Shown piece after piece: positions 31,877 to 40,711 of a DNA stretch of 64,000 nt. The DNA is from Streptomyces echinatus (lineage in GTDB: Bacteria > Actinomycetota > Actinomycetes > Streptomycetales > Streptomycetaceae). Position 1 is the first letter of the stretch. Every line of letters begins with the position of its first letter. The notes beneath the pieces are model-generated. The model had not been told where the DNA came from. It saw only the letters and a program-made list of their open reading frames with translations, and made no database searches. The translations under genes were made by a program, and so were the position numbers. The DNA is taken from the NCBI RefSeq assembly GCF_014203595.1, contig NZ_JACHJK010000007.1, positions 451,527 to 515,526 on the forward strand, written 5' to 3'.

Positions 31877-33352
31877 ATGCGAACCGACTCTTCTCGCGGC
31901 ACCCTGCCGGCGCGGGAGCACCTCCCGGCCGGCGACGCCGGTACGCCTGTCCTGGACGTAGTGATCCCCGTCTACAACGAGGAGAAGGACCTCCAGCCGT
32001 GCGTCCGCAGACTGCACGACCACCTCACGCGCACCTTCCCGTACGCCTTCCGCATCACGATCGCGGACAACGCGTCCACGGACACCACCCCGCTGGTGGC
32101 GGCGCGGCTGGCGGCGGAGATCCCCGAGGTCACCAACTTCCGGCTGGAACTCAAGGGGCGGGGGCGGGCGCTGCGGACCGTCTGGTCGGCGTCGGACGCC
32201 CCGGTCCTCGCCTACATGGACGTCGACCTGTCCACCGGCCTCAACGCGCTGCTGCCGCTGGTGGCGCCGCTGATCTCCGGTCACTCCGACCTCGCGATCG
32301 GTTCCCGGCTCGCCCACGCCTCCCGGGTCGTACGCGGCCCCAGGCGGGAGTTCATCAGCCGGGCCTACAACCTGATCCTGCGCGGTTCGCTCCAGGCCCG
32401 CTTCACGGACGCCCAGTGCGGCTTCAAGGCGATCCGGCGGGACGTGGCACAGGTGCTGCTGCCGCTGGTGGAGGACACCGGCTGGTTCTTCGACACCGAG
32501 ATGCTGGTGCTCGCCGAGCGGGCGGGCCTCAGGATCCACGAGGTGCCGGTGGACTGGGTCGACGACCCGGACTCCACCGTGCACATCGTGAGCACGGCCA
32601 CCGAGGACCTCAAGGGGGTGTGGCGGGTCGGCAAGGCCCTGGCCGGCGGTTCGCTGCCGCTGGACCGGCTCACCCGCCCGTTCGGTGACGACCCGCGCGA
32701 CCGCGAACTGACCGACGTGCCCACGGGCCTGGCCCGCCAGCTGGTCGGCTTCTGTGTGGTCGGCGGTCTGTCCACCCTCTTCTACCTGCTGCTGTACAGC
32801 GGCTTCCGGCAGTTCGGCGGGGCGCAGACCGCCAACGCGCCGGCGCTGCTGGTCTCCGCCGTGGCCAACACGGCGGCCAACCGCCGGCTCACCTTCGGGG
32901 TGCGCGGCCGCGGCGGCGCGGTCCGGCACCAGGCGCAGGGCCTGGTGGTCTTCGGCATCGGGCTCGCGCTGACCAGCGGTTCGCTCGCCGCCCTGAACGC
33001 GGCCACCGGCAGCCCGGCGCACTCCACCGAGCTGGCGGTGCTCATCGCCGCCAACCTCGCGGCGACCGTGCTGCGGTTCCTGCTCTTCCGCGCCTGGGTC
33101 TTCCCGGACCGCGGGGAGACCGGACCGTCCACGGTGGTGGCCGCGCACACCCCGGCCGCCTCGCCGGCCCACGGCCCGACGGCCCCGTACGCACCGCTCC
33201 CGCAGCGCCCGGTGTCGCACCGGCCGTACGGGGAGCCCTACCAGACCACCCAGGTCCGCGCCGGCGACGCCGCGGACGGCAGCTGGAGGGACGCGACCGT
33301 GCGGCTACAGCCGGTGCGCCCTCACGACACCGATCCGGGGGACCCCCGATGA
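31877..33352 (+). CDS. GT2 glycosyltransferase fused to GtrA-like membrane domain
   Basis: The 491-residue protein begins with a GT2 domain (about 25-270) of the dolichyl-phosphate-sugar synthase type: VVIPVYNEEKDLQP, AYMDVDLSTGL with the DxD, and CGFKAIRRDVAQVLLP. A GtrA-like four-helix domain covers about 290-430. Such proteins charge a polyprenyl phosphate with a sugar for use on the outer membrane face. It overlaps the next gene (ATGA) and follows the kinase gene by 14 bases, so all four genes are likely one operon. Confidence 0.92.
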   Translation: MRTDSSRGTLPAREHLPAGDAGTPVLDVVIPVYNEEKDLQPCVRRLHDHLTRTFPYAFRITIADNASTDTTPLVAARLAAEIPEVTNFRLELKGRGRALRTVWSASDAPVLAYMDVDLSTGLNALLPLVAPLISGHSDLAIGSRLAHASRVVRGPRREFISRAYNLILRGSLQARFTDAQCGFKAIRRDVAQVLLPLVEDTGWFFDTEMLVLAERAGLRIHEVPVDWVDDPDSTVHIVSTATEDLKGVWRVGKALAGGSLPLDRLTRPFGDDPRDRELTDVPTGLARQLVGFCVVGGLSTLFYLLLYSGFRQFGGAQTANAPALLVSAVANTAANRRLTFGVRGRGGAVRHQAQGLVVFGIGLALTSGSLAALNAATGSPAHSTELAVLIAANLAATVLRFLLFRAWVFPDRGETGPSTVVAAHTPAASPAHGPTAPYAPLPQRPVSHRPYGEPYQTTQVRAGDAADGSWRDATVRLQPVRPHDTDPGDPR

Positions 33353-35571
33353 CCACGCAGTACGACCCGCCGACCAGCCGGCAGGGCGAGGCGGCCGGCT
33401 GGGGCCCGCCGCCCCCCGCTCCCCCGCGGACCCCCGGCGCCGGCCGGCCCCGGCAGCCGTTCGTGCGCCGGCTGTGGCGCGGCCGGGCCGAGGACCCCCG
33501 CTGGGCGCGCCCGGCCCTCCTCGGCCTGCTGGCCGCCACCCTCCTGCTCTACCTCTGCAACCTCAGCGCCTCCGGCTACGCCAACTCCTTCTACTCGGCG
33601 GCCGTCCAGGCGGGCAGCACGTCCTGGAAGGCGTTCTTCTTCGGCTCGCTGGACGCGGGCAACGCCATCACCGTCGACAAGCCCCCGGCCTCGCTGTGGC
33701 CGATGGAGCTGTCGGTCCGCCTCTTCGGCCTGAACTCGTGGGCGATCCTCACCCCCGAGGTGCTGATGGGCGTGGCGTCCGTCGCCGTCGTCCACGCGGC
33801 CGTGCGCCGCCGGTTCGGCCCCGGAGCCGGTCTGATCGCGGGTGCGGTGCTCGCGCTCACCCCGGTCGCGGCGCTGATGTTCCGGTTCGACAACCCGGAC
33901 GCCATGCTGGCCCTGCTGATGGCGGTGGCCTGCCACCTCGTCGTCCGGGCGGTGGCGGAGGGCCGTACGAAGTGGCTGGTGTGGGCCGGGGCCGCGATCG
34001 GCTTCGCGTTCCTCGCCAAGACGCTCCAGGCGTTCCTGATCCTGCCGCCGCTGGCGCTCGTCTACGCGGTGTGCGCGCCGGTGCCGGTGAGGAAGCGCCT
34101 GGGACAGCTGGCCGCGGCGACGCTCGCGCTGGTCGTCTCGGGCGGCTGGTGGGTCGCGGTCGTCGAGCTGTGGCCGGCCTCCTCCCGCCCCTACATCGGC
34201 GGCTCGCAGCACAACAGCTTCCTGGAGCTGACCTTCGGCTACAACGGCCTCGGCCGCCTCAACGGCGACGAGACCGGCAGCGTGGGCGGCGGTGGCGGGG
34301 CGGGCGGCTCCGGGATGTGGGGGGAGACCGGCTGGGACCGGATGTTCGACTCCGAGACCGGCGGCCAGATCTCCTGGCTGCTGCCCTCCGCGCTGATCCT
34401 GCTCGTCGCCGGCCTGGTGGCCACGCGGAAGCTCGGGCGGACGTCCGCCACCCGCGCCTCGTTCCTGGTGTGGGGCGGCTCGCTGCCGATGACCATGGCG
34501 GTCTTCAGCTACATGGCGGGCATCTTCCACCAGTACTACACGGTGGCCCTCGCCCCCTACCTCGCGGCCGTGACCGGCATGGGCGCCGCGCTGCTGTGGG
34601 AGAGGCGGCGGGAGACATGGGCGTCGGTCACGCTCGCCGCGTCCGTGGCCGCCGCGGCGGCCTGGGGATACGTCCTGCTCCACCGGACCCCCGACTACCT
34701 GCCGTGGCTGCGGTGGCTGGTCCTGGTCGGCGGGCTGGCCGCGGCCCTCGGCCTGGTCTTCGCGGGCCGGGTCTCCCGCCGGCTCGCCCTCGGGGCGGCG
34801 GCGGTGGGCCTGGTGGCCGCGCTGGCCGGGCCGACGGCGTACACCCTGAGCACGCTGCGGGAGGGCCACACCGGCTCGATCGTCACGGCCGGCCCGGCGG
34901 GCGCGAGCATGATGGGCGGCCGGGGCGGCGGTCCCGGCGGCGGTATGCCCGGCCGGAACGGGCGGAACGGAAACGGCGGCACCCAGGGCAGGCCGGGGCA
35001 GCAGGGGCAGCAGGGCGGCCCGGGCAACGGTTTCCCGGGAGGCGGCGGCTTCGGCGGTGGCGTGCCGGGCCAGAACGGCCAGAACGGCAACGGCGGCACG
35101 CAGACCCGGCCGGGGCAGCAGGGGCAGCAGGGCGGCCCGGGCACCGGCTTCCCCGGTGGCGGTCTCGCGGGTGAGGGCGGCATGGGCGGCGCCGGCGGTG
35201 CCGGTGGCCTGCTGAACGGCGCGACCGTGTCGGCCGAGGCCGGGAAGCTGCTGGAGAAGGACGCCGCGGAGTACACCTGGGCGGCCGCCTCCGTCGGCTC
35301 CCAGAACGCGGCCGCCTACCAGCTCGCCACGGGCGCGCCGGTGATGGCCATCGGCGGCTTCAACGGCACCGACCCCTCCCCGACCCTGGCCCAGTTCAAG
35401 AAGTACGTGGCGGAGGGGCGGATCCACTACTTCATCGCCGGCGGCGCCATGGGCGCGGGCGGCGGGAGCGGGACCGCCTCGCAGATCAGCTCCTGGGTCC
35501 AGAAGACCTTCACGAAGGTGACGGTGGGATCGGCCACGTTCTACGACCTCACGCGGGAGACGAGCGGCTGA
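33349..35571 (+). CDS. GT39-type membrane glycosyltransferase (ArnT/PMT-like)
   Basis: The 740-residue protein has a 45-residue Pro-rich cytoplasmic start and about 11-13 membrane helices. The first outer loop carries AGNAITVDKPPASLWPMELS with the acidic residue expected for polyprenyl-phosphate-sugar transfer, and FRFDNPDAMLALLMA follows. A Gly/Asn/Gln-rich region (about 525-610) with two 38-residue repeats precedes an extracellular C-terminal domain. It should use the sugar lipid made by the upstream enzyme to modify a wall component or protein; the acceptor is unknown. Confidence 0.92.
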   Translation: MTTQYDPPTSRQGEAAGWGPPPPAPPRTPGAGRPRQPFVRRLWRGRAEDPRWARPALLGLLAATLLLYLCNLSASGYANSFYSAAVQAGSTSWKAFFFGSLDAGNAITVDKPPASLWPMELSVRLFGLNSWAILTPEVLMGVASVAVVHAAVRRRFGPGAGLIAGAVLALTPVAALMFRFDNPDAMLALLMAVACHLVVRAVAEGRTKWLVWAGAAIGFAFLAKTLQAFLILPPLALVYAVCAPVPVRKRLGQLAAATLALVVSGGWWVAVVELWPASSRPYIGGSQHNSFLELTFGYNGLGRLNGDETGSVGGGGGAGGSGMWGETGWDRMFDSETGGQISWLLPSALILLVAGLVATRKLGRTSATRASFLVWGGSLPMTMAVFSYMAGIFHQYYTVALAPYLAAVTGMGAALLWERRRETWASVTLAASVAAAAAWGYVLLHRTPDYLPWLRWLVLVGGLAAALGLVFAGRVSRRLALGAAAVGLVAALAGPTAYTLSTLREGHTGSIVTAGPAGASMMGGRGGGPGGGMPGRNGRNGNGGTQGRPGQQGQQGGPGNGFPGGGGFGGGVPGQNGQNGNGGTQTRPGQQGQQGGPGTGFPGGGLAGEGGMGGAGGAGGLLNGATVSAEAGKLLEKDAAEYTWAAASVGSQNAAAYQLATGAPVMAIGGFNGTDPSPTLAQFKKYVAEGRIHYFIAGGAMGAGGGSGTASQISSWVQKTFTKVTVGSATFYDLTRETSG
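34940..35163 (+). repeat. Gly/Gln/Asn-rich coding tandem repeat in the GT39 gene
   Basis: Two copies of a unit of about 114 bases encode NGNGGTQ, RPGQQGQQGGPG and GFPGGG in order. The repeats keep frame and are near-identical over the GQQGQQGGPG part. Confidence 0.8.
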
Positions 35572-35582
35572 CTTGGAAACGT

Positions 35583-35703
35583 GTCCGGTCAAGTCGGCGA
35601 GCCCGGCCACCAGGGAGCCGGTGCCGAACAGGGCGAGCCCGGCGATCAGCATCTTCTTGCGGCCGTAGCGGTCGGCGGCGCTGCCCGCCGTGAGCCGGCT
35701 GAT
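35583..35703 (-). pseudogene. MFS transporter fragment (N-terminal part)
   Basis: The minus strand encodes ISRLTAGSAADRYGRKKMLI and AGLALFGTGSLVAGLAD, the loop 2-3 motif and next helix of an MFS drug exporter, with no start or continuation. It is a remnant of about 40 codons. Confidence 0.6.
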
Positions 35704-35726
35704 CGCCGCGCGGGCCGGAACGGGGC

Positions 35727-35803
35727 ATCGGCGGCGCCCTGCTCATGCTGGGCGGATGCGTGGCGGTGGGGCTGCTTCGGCGGGCGGAGCGGGTGTCCGC
35801 CTG
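35727..35803 (+). pseudogene. MFS transporter fragment (C-terminal end)
   Basis: The plus strand encodes GIGGALLMLGGCVAVGLLRR followed by AERVSA and a stop, like the last helix and tail of an MFS exporter. Its opposite orientation to the neighbouring fragment implies deletion with inversion. Confidence 0.45.
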
Positions 35804-35958
35804 AGCGCCCGGGGGGATGGGTAGTCGTGCGGCGCCGGGTGCGTCCGGGGCTCGCGCCCACGCGGCGGAACCGGATGCCGGGCACGGGCCCGCGCCCCGT
35901 CGGGCCGGCCGCAGTCCTAGCATCGTGAACAGTGATCGGGAAGAAAGAAGGGCCGCCG

Positions 35959-36717
35959 GTGACGAAGGCAGCAGGTCGGTCGGCGCGGGACAGCGTCTGG
36001 CTGGAGGGCAGGGGCCGCCGCGGCGGGCGTGGCGGACAGCCCTCCGGGCTCGACCGGGAGCGGATCACCGAGGCGTCCGTGCGGCTGCTGGACGCCGAGG
36101 GGCTCGACAAGTTCTCCATGCGCCGGCTGGCCGCCGAGCTGAATGTCACCGCGATGTCCCTGTACTGGTACGTCGACACCAAGGACGACCTGCTCGAACT
36201 CGCCTTGGACGCGACCTACGCGGAGCTGCGGCTGCCCGATCCGGACCGCACGGACGACGACTGGCGGGAGCAGCTGCGGGAGCTGGCCACCGCCTACCGG
36301 GCGCAACTGGTCCGCCATCCGTGGCTGTCGCCGCTGGCCGGGCGCTACCTGAACATCGGCCCGAACTCGCTCGCCTTCTCCCGCGTGGTCCGGCGGGTCA
36401 TCCGCCGGACGGGGCTGCCCACGCAGAGGGTGACCGGGGCGATCTCGGCCGTCTTCCAGTTCGTGTACGGCTACGGCACGATCGAGAGCCACTTCCTCGC
36501 CCGGACCGCGGACACCGGGCTCAGCCCGGACGAGTACTTCGAGCAGTCCATGTCCCTGGCGGAGGAGGTGCCGGGGACCGCCAGGATGATGGAGGAGTCC
36601 AAGACCCTGATGGCGGCGCGCGGCGGGGACACGGTCGCCGAGATGCTGGACCGCGACTTCACCTTCGCCCTGGACCTGCTGATCGCCGGTATCGAGGCGA
36701 TGGTCGCCCGCGGCTGA
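35959..36717 (+). CDS. TetR-family regulator (TetR_C type)
   Basis: The 252-residue protein has a helix-turn-helix (about 40-90; ITEASVRLLDAEGLDKFSMR and SLYWYVDTKDDLLE) and a C-terminal domain of the tetracycline-repressor kind. The basic, Gly/Arg-rich first 30 residues are unusual. I prefer the GTG at 35959 with AGAAGGG upstream over the GTG at 35932. The MFS fragments beside it suggest it once controlled a now lost exporter. Confidence 0.88.
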   Translation: MTKAAGRSARDSVWLEGRGRRGGRGGQPSGLDRERITEASVRLLDAEGLDKFSMRRLAAELNVTAMSLYWYVDTKDDLLELALDATYAELRLPDPDRTDDDWREQLRELATAYRAQLVRHPWLSPLAGRYLNIGPNSLAFSRVVRRVIRRTGLPTQRVTGAISAVFQFVYGYGTIESHFLARTADTGLSPDEYFEQSMSLAEEVPGTARMMEESKTLMAARGGDTVAEMLDRDFTFALDLLIAGIEAMVARG

Positions 36718-37188
36718 CTACGAGTCGGCGACGAGCCGGGCCGGAAAGCCGCCCGTGGCCACCGGCCCCCAGCGCTCGGGAGTCACCCGGACGATCGACT
36801 TGCCCTGCTTCAGCATCGCCTGCCGGTACTCGTCCCAGTCGGGGTGTTCGCCGGCGATGTTGCGGTAGTACTCGACGAGCGGTTCCACGGAGTCGGGCGC
36901 GTCGATGACCTCGGCCGTGCCGTCGATCTGGACCCAGGGGCCGTTCCAGTCGTCGCTGAGGACGACCAGGCCGACCCGCGGGTCGCGCCTGGCGTTACGG
37001 GTCTTGGCCCGCTCGGGGTAGGTGGAGACGACGATCCGGCCCGAGTCGTCCACGCCGCAGGTCAGCGGCGACGCCTGCGGGGAGCCGTCGGCCCGCCTGG
37101 TGATCAGGAGGGCACGGTGACGGGGGCGCACGAAGTCCAGCAGCTCGTCCAGCGACACACGCGTGTTGGTAGCGATGTTCGGTGCCAT
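36718..37188 (-). CDS. PPOX-class F420/FMN-binding oxidoreductase
   Basis: The 156-residue split-barrel protein has the early HRALLITRRADGSPQASPLT strand pair, IVVSTYPERAKTRNARRDPR (cofactor phosphate contacts) and WVQIDGTAEV. This matches actinobacterial PPOX-class F420-dependent reductases. The substrate is unknown. It converges with the TetR gene, whose stop lies one base away. Confidence 0.88.
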   Translation of the reverse strand: MAPNIATNTRVSLDELLDFVRPRHRALLITRRADGSPQASPLTCGVDDSGRIVVSTYPERAKTRNARRDPRVGLVVLSDDWNGPWVQIDGTAEVIDAPDSVEPLVEYYRNIAGEHPDWDEYRQAMLKQGKSIVRVTPERWGPVATGGFPARLVADS

Positions 37189-37237
37189 GGGGGCAGCCTA
37201 GGGGCAGCGCGTGCCCCTGGGGCCGACCCTGTCGTGT

Positions 37238-38059
37238 CTACGCCTGGGGCAGCGTGTCGCCCTGTACCGCCTGGATGTCCAGTTCCACCTTCAGCGTGGT
37301 GCCGATGGCCGCGATGCCCGCCTGCAGCACCTGGTTGTAGTTCATCGCGAAGTCCTCGCGGTGCAGCTCGGCGGTGGCCCGGAACGCGGCCCTCGTCCCG
37401 CCCCAGGGGTCCGCGCCGGTGCCGAGGTAGGCGAGGTCCAGGTCCACCGGCCGTACGACCCCGTGCATGGACAGCTCGCCGTGCACCGTCCAGCGGTCGG
37501 AACCGGCGGGGGTCACCCCGGTGGAGCGGTAGGTGATCTCCGGGTGCCGCTCGACGTCGAGGAAGTCCCCGGACTTCAGATGCGTGTCGCGCATGCCGTT
37601 GCCCGTGTCGACGGACGCCGCCCGGATCACCGCCGCCACCCGGGACTTGGTGACGTCGTCGGGCGCGATCTCGATCGCCCCGCCGAACTCCGTGAACCGC
37701 CCGTGCACGCTGGAGATCCCCAGGTGCTGGGCGACCGCGGCGACGGAGGAGTGCGCCGGGTCGATGGTCCAGGGCCCGGGCGGCGGCAGCTCGGAGCCGC
37801 CCTGCCGGGCCAGCGTGACCGCGCCGACCTCGGCCCGGCCGCTCGCGGTGACGATCGCGCTGGACGCGGCGGGCGCGTACCCGACCGCCGTCACGATCAC
37901 CGTGTACGCCCCCGGAGCCAGCTCGGTGGTGTCCCGTACGGCCCCCTCGGCGTCGGCCTCGGCGCGCAGCACCTGCGTACCGGTCATGTCGGTCACCGTG
38001 ACGACCGCGTGCGACACGGCCCACCCGTCCCGGGTACGGATCTTCGCGGTCAGTCCCAT
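37238..38059 (-). CDS. YceI-family protein with N-terminal carboxypeptidase-regulatory-like domain
   Basis: The 273-residue protein has a transthyretin-like beta domain (about 1-88; ITVTDMTGTQVL-like strands, VIVTAVGYAPAASS) and a YceI lipocalin-like domain (about 98-272; WTIDPAHSSVAAVAQHLGIS, GDFLDVERHPEITYRS). YceI proteins bind long polyisoprenoids. No signal peptide is seen. The ATG at 38059 has AGGGAGAA upstream. The same type of N-terminal domain occurs at the end of the MFS protein encoded next to it. Confidence 0.87.
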   Translation of the reverse strand: MGLTAKIRTRDGWAVSHAVVTVTDMTGTQVLRAEADAEGAVRDTTELAPGAYTVIVTAVGYAPAASSAIVTASGRAEVGAVTLARQGGSELPPPGPWTIDPAHSSVAAVAQHLGISSVHGRFTEFGGAIEIAPDDVTKSRVAAVIRAASVDTGNGMRDTHLKSGDFLDVERHPEITYRSTGVTPAGSDRWTVHGELSMHGVVRPVDLDLAYLGTGADPWGGTRAAFRATAELHREDFAMNYNQVLQAGIAAIGTTLKVELDIQAVQGDTLPQA

Positions 38060-38104
38060 CCCGTTTTCTCCCTGCAAAGTCTTACAAATTGGTCGTATGA
38101 GACC

Positions 38105-38153
38105 GGCCCGTGGCGGGCGCGCCCTCCGCTCAGGGCGCGCGCCGCCACGGGCC
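38105..38153 (-). terminator. Terminator between MFS and YceI genes
   Basis: GGCCCGTGGCGGGCGCGCCC pairs with GGGCGCGCGCCGCCACGGGCC with one unpaired base, 10 bases after the MFS stop. Confidence 0.8.
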
Positions 38154-38163
38154 GGGGTGAGAA

Positions 38164-40698
38164 CTACTCGCCGGGGTGGGCGAGTTCGATGTCGTGGCCG
38201 TCCGTTCCGGCGCCGGTCACGGTCAGCGCGGTGGCCACCGGCGGGTAGCCGGTCGCGATGAGGGTGTACTCACCGCCGTCCAGGTCGGTGAAGGCGTACG
38301 CCCCGTCCCCGCCGGTGGTGGCGGTGCCGACGACGTTGCCGGCCTGGTCGACCAGGGTCACCCGGGCGTCGGCCAGCGGGCCGTGCGGGGCCCGGACGAC
38401 TCCCTGGAGCCGGGCGCCGGCGTCCAGGTCGACCTCGACGCGGGTGACGCCGGTGGCGCCGACCTCGACCGGCAGGGCACGCGGCCGGAACCCGCTCGCG
38501 TTGACCGCGACGGTGACCGTGCCCGGCACCAGGTCGGTGAGGGCGAAGTCGCCCTGCTCACCGGTGGCGGCGGTGGCCAGCAGGTCACCGCGCACATCGG
38601 TGACGATCACCATGGCGTCCTTGACCGGAAGCGCGCTCCCGGCCGCCCGGACGACGCCGGTCAGCCCGCTGGTGCCGCTGAGCAGGATGTCGTAGGCCAG
38701 CGGTTCCTCGCCCACCACGACGGTGGAGGCCTGCGGCTGGTAGCCGTCGGCGGAGGCGATCAGGACGTACGAGCCGGTGCCGGGGGCGTGCAGCGCGTAG
38801 GAACCGTCGGCCTGGGCGACCGAACGGCCCAGCTGGCGGCCGGACAGCGAGATCAGGGTGACCGCGGCCTGCGGGACCGGGGCGCTCTCGGCGCCGCGGA
38901 CGAAGCCGTGCACCGGGGTGCCGCCGAAGGTGTCGCGCTCCGCCACCGTGGCGACGGCGGTCATCGGCTGGACGGCGGTGGCCACGGCCGTGCCGGTGTC
39001 GGACAGCGGGGCGGCGGCGACGGCGGCCGGGACCTGCTCGGCGGCCGGTGCCTGGGCCTCGGCGACGACGGGAGCGGCGGCCGGGTCGGTCAGGGGAGCC
39101 TCGCCCTCGGCGCTCTGCGCGAGCGCGCCCTTGGTCTTCAGCGGGACCTCCTTGATGAACAGCGTGATCAGGAAGGCGACGGCGGCCAGGAAGCCGGCGA
39201 TGAGGAAGACGTCCGCGATCCCGTGGCCGTAGGCGCTCTCCAGCAGCGTCCGGATGGGGGCCGGCAGCGTGTCCATGTCCGGGATGCTGTCCGTGGACCC
39301 GGAGCCGCCGGCCAGGGCGGCCTGGTACTTGGGGCTGAGGGTGGAGACGCCGTCCTTGACGTAGTCGGTGATCCGGTGGGCCATCACGGCGCCGAGCGCC
39401 GAGACGCCGACCGCGCCACCGAGGGAACGGAAGAACGTGACCGTGGAGCTGGCCGAGCCGAGGTCGGAGGGCGCCACCTGGTTCTGCGTGGCGAGCACCA
39501 GGTTCTGCATCATCATGCCGATGCCGAGACCCAGCAGGGCCATCCAGATGGCCATCTTCCAGTAGTCGGTGTCGTACCGGATGCCGCCGAGCAGCAGCAG
39601 GCCGGCCGTGACCAGGACGCCACCGCTGACCAGCCACGCCTTCCAGCGGCCGGTGCGGGTGATGAACTGACCGGAGACGGTCGAGGAGACGAACAGACCG
39701 CCGATCATCGGGATGGTCATGACGCCCGACATGGTCGGGGACTTGTCGCGGGCCAGCTGGAAGTACTGGCTGAAGAACACCGTGCCGGTGAACATCGCGA
39801 CACCGACGAACAGCGAGGCGAGCGACGCCAGAGTGATCGTGCGGTTCCGGAACAGACGCAGCGGGATGATCGGCTCGCTCGCCTTGGCCTCGACGAGCAC
39901 GAACAGTGCGCCGAGGACGACCGAACCGCCGACCATGGCGTAGGTCTGCCAGGAGATCCAGTCGTACTTGTCGCCGGCGAAGGTGACCCAGATCAGCAGC
40001 AGGGAGACGGCGGCGGAGATGAGGGTCGCGCCGCCCCAGTCGACCTTGACCTCCCGCTTGACCACGGGCAGGTGCAGGGTCTTCTGCAGCACGATCAGCG
40101 CGATGATCGCGAAGGGGACGCCGACGTAGAAGCACCAGCGCCAGCCCAGCCAGGAGGTGTCGGTGATGACACCGCCGAGCAGCGGGCCGCCGACGGTGGC
40201 GACGGCGAAGGTGGCACCGAGGTAGCCGGAGTAACGGCCGCGCTCACGCGGAGAGATCATCGCCGCCATGACGATCTGCGCCAGGGCGGACAGACCGCCG
40301 ACGCCGATGCCCTGCACCACACGGCACACGATCAGCATGCCGGGGTTCTGCGACAGACCGGCCGCCATGGAGGCGACCACGTAGATGACCAGGGCTATCT
40401 GGACGAGAGCCTTCTTGCTGTACAGGTCGGCGAGCTTGCCCCACAGGGGAGTGGCCGCGGTCATCGACAGCAGTGCGGCGGTGACGACCCAGGTGTAGGC
40501 GGACTGACCGCCGCCGAGGTCACCGATGATCTCCGGCAGGGCGTTGGAGACGATCGTGGACGACAGGATCGCCACGAACATGCCCAGCAGCAGGCCGGAC
40601 AGGGCCTCCATGATCTGCCGGTGCGTCATCGGGGCGTGGCCTGTGCCTCCCCCGTGCTTGGCGTGAGCCCGCACACCGGCTGGTGTGGTCGTTGCCAT
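38164..40698 (-). CDS. DHA2/EmrB-QacA-type MFS exporter with C-terminal carboxypeptidase-regulatory-like repeats
   Basis: The 844-residue protein has a 14-helix drug exporter (about 25-515) with loop motif WGKLADLYSKKALVQ, motif C-like GPLLGGVITDTSWLGWRW and RVVQGIGVGGLSAL. A flexible Ala/Pro linker and three transthyretin-like repeats (about 605-685, 690-765, 770-840) follow, each with Gxx-x-G-V-V-R and Y-F/A-L pattern. Typical family members end near 500-550 residues. With 14 helices the extension should lie in the cytoplasm. MarR lies 13 bases upstream in the same operon. Confidence 0.92.
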   Translation of the reverse strand: MATTTPAGVRAHAKHGGGTGHAPMTHRQIMEALSGLLLGMFVAILSSTIVSNALPEIIGDLGGGQSAYTWVVTAALLSMTAATPLWGKLADLYSKKALVQIALVIYVVASMAAGLSQNPGMLIVCRVVQGIGVGGLSALAQIVMAAMISPRERGRYSGYLGATFAVATVGGPLLGGVITDTSWLGWRWCFYVGVPFAIIALIVLQKTLHLPVVKREVKVDWGGATLISAAVSLLLIWVTFAGDKYDWISWQTYAMVGGSVVLGALFVLVEAKASEPIIPLRLFRNRTITLASLASLFVGVAMFTGTVFFSQYFQLARDKSPTMSGVMTIPMIGGLFVSSTVSGQFITRTGRWKAWLVSGGVLVTAGLLLLGGIRYDTDYWKMAIWMALLGLGIGMMMQNLVLATQNQVAPSDLGSASSTVTFFRSLGGAVGVSALGAVMAHRITDYVKDGVSTLSPKYQAALAGGSGSTDSIPDMDTLPAPIRTLLESAYGHGIADVFLIAGFLAAVAFLITLFIKEVPLKTKGALAQSAEGEAPLTDPAAAPVVAEAQAPAAEQVPAAVAAAPLSDTGTAVATAVQPMTAVATVAERDTFGGTPVHGFVRGAESAPVPQAAVTLISLSGRQLGRSVAQADGSYALHAPGTGSYVLIASADGYQPQASTVVVGEEPLAYDILLSGTSGLTGVVRAAGSALPVKDAMVIVTDVRGDLLATAATGEQGDFALTDLVPGTVTVAVNASGFRPRALPVEVGATGVTRVEVDLDAGARLQGVVRAPHGPLADARVTLVDQAGNVVGTATTGGDGAYAFTDLDGGEYTLIATGYPPVATALTVTGAGTDGHDIELAHPGE

Positions 40699-40711
40699 GG
40701 GCTTCCTTTTC

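Noticed and set aside
33322..35652. Long minus-strand frame through the GT39 gene
   Set aside because: Only its first few dozen codons (the MFS fragment) look like protein; the rest is antisense to a well-supported membrane enzyme.
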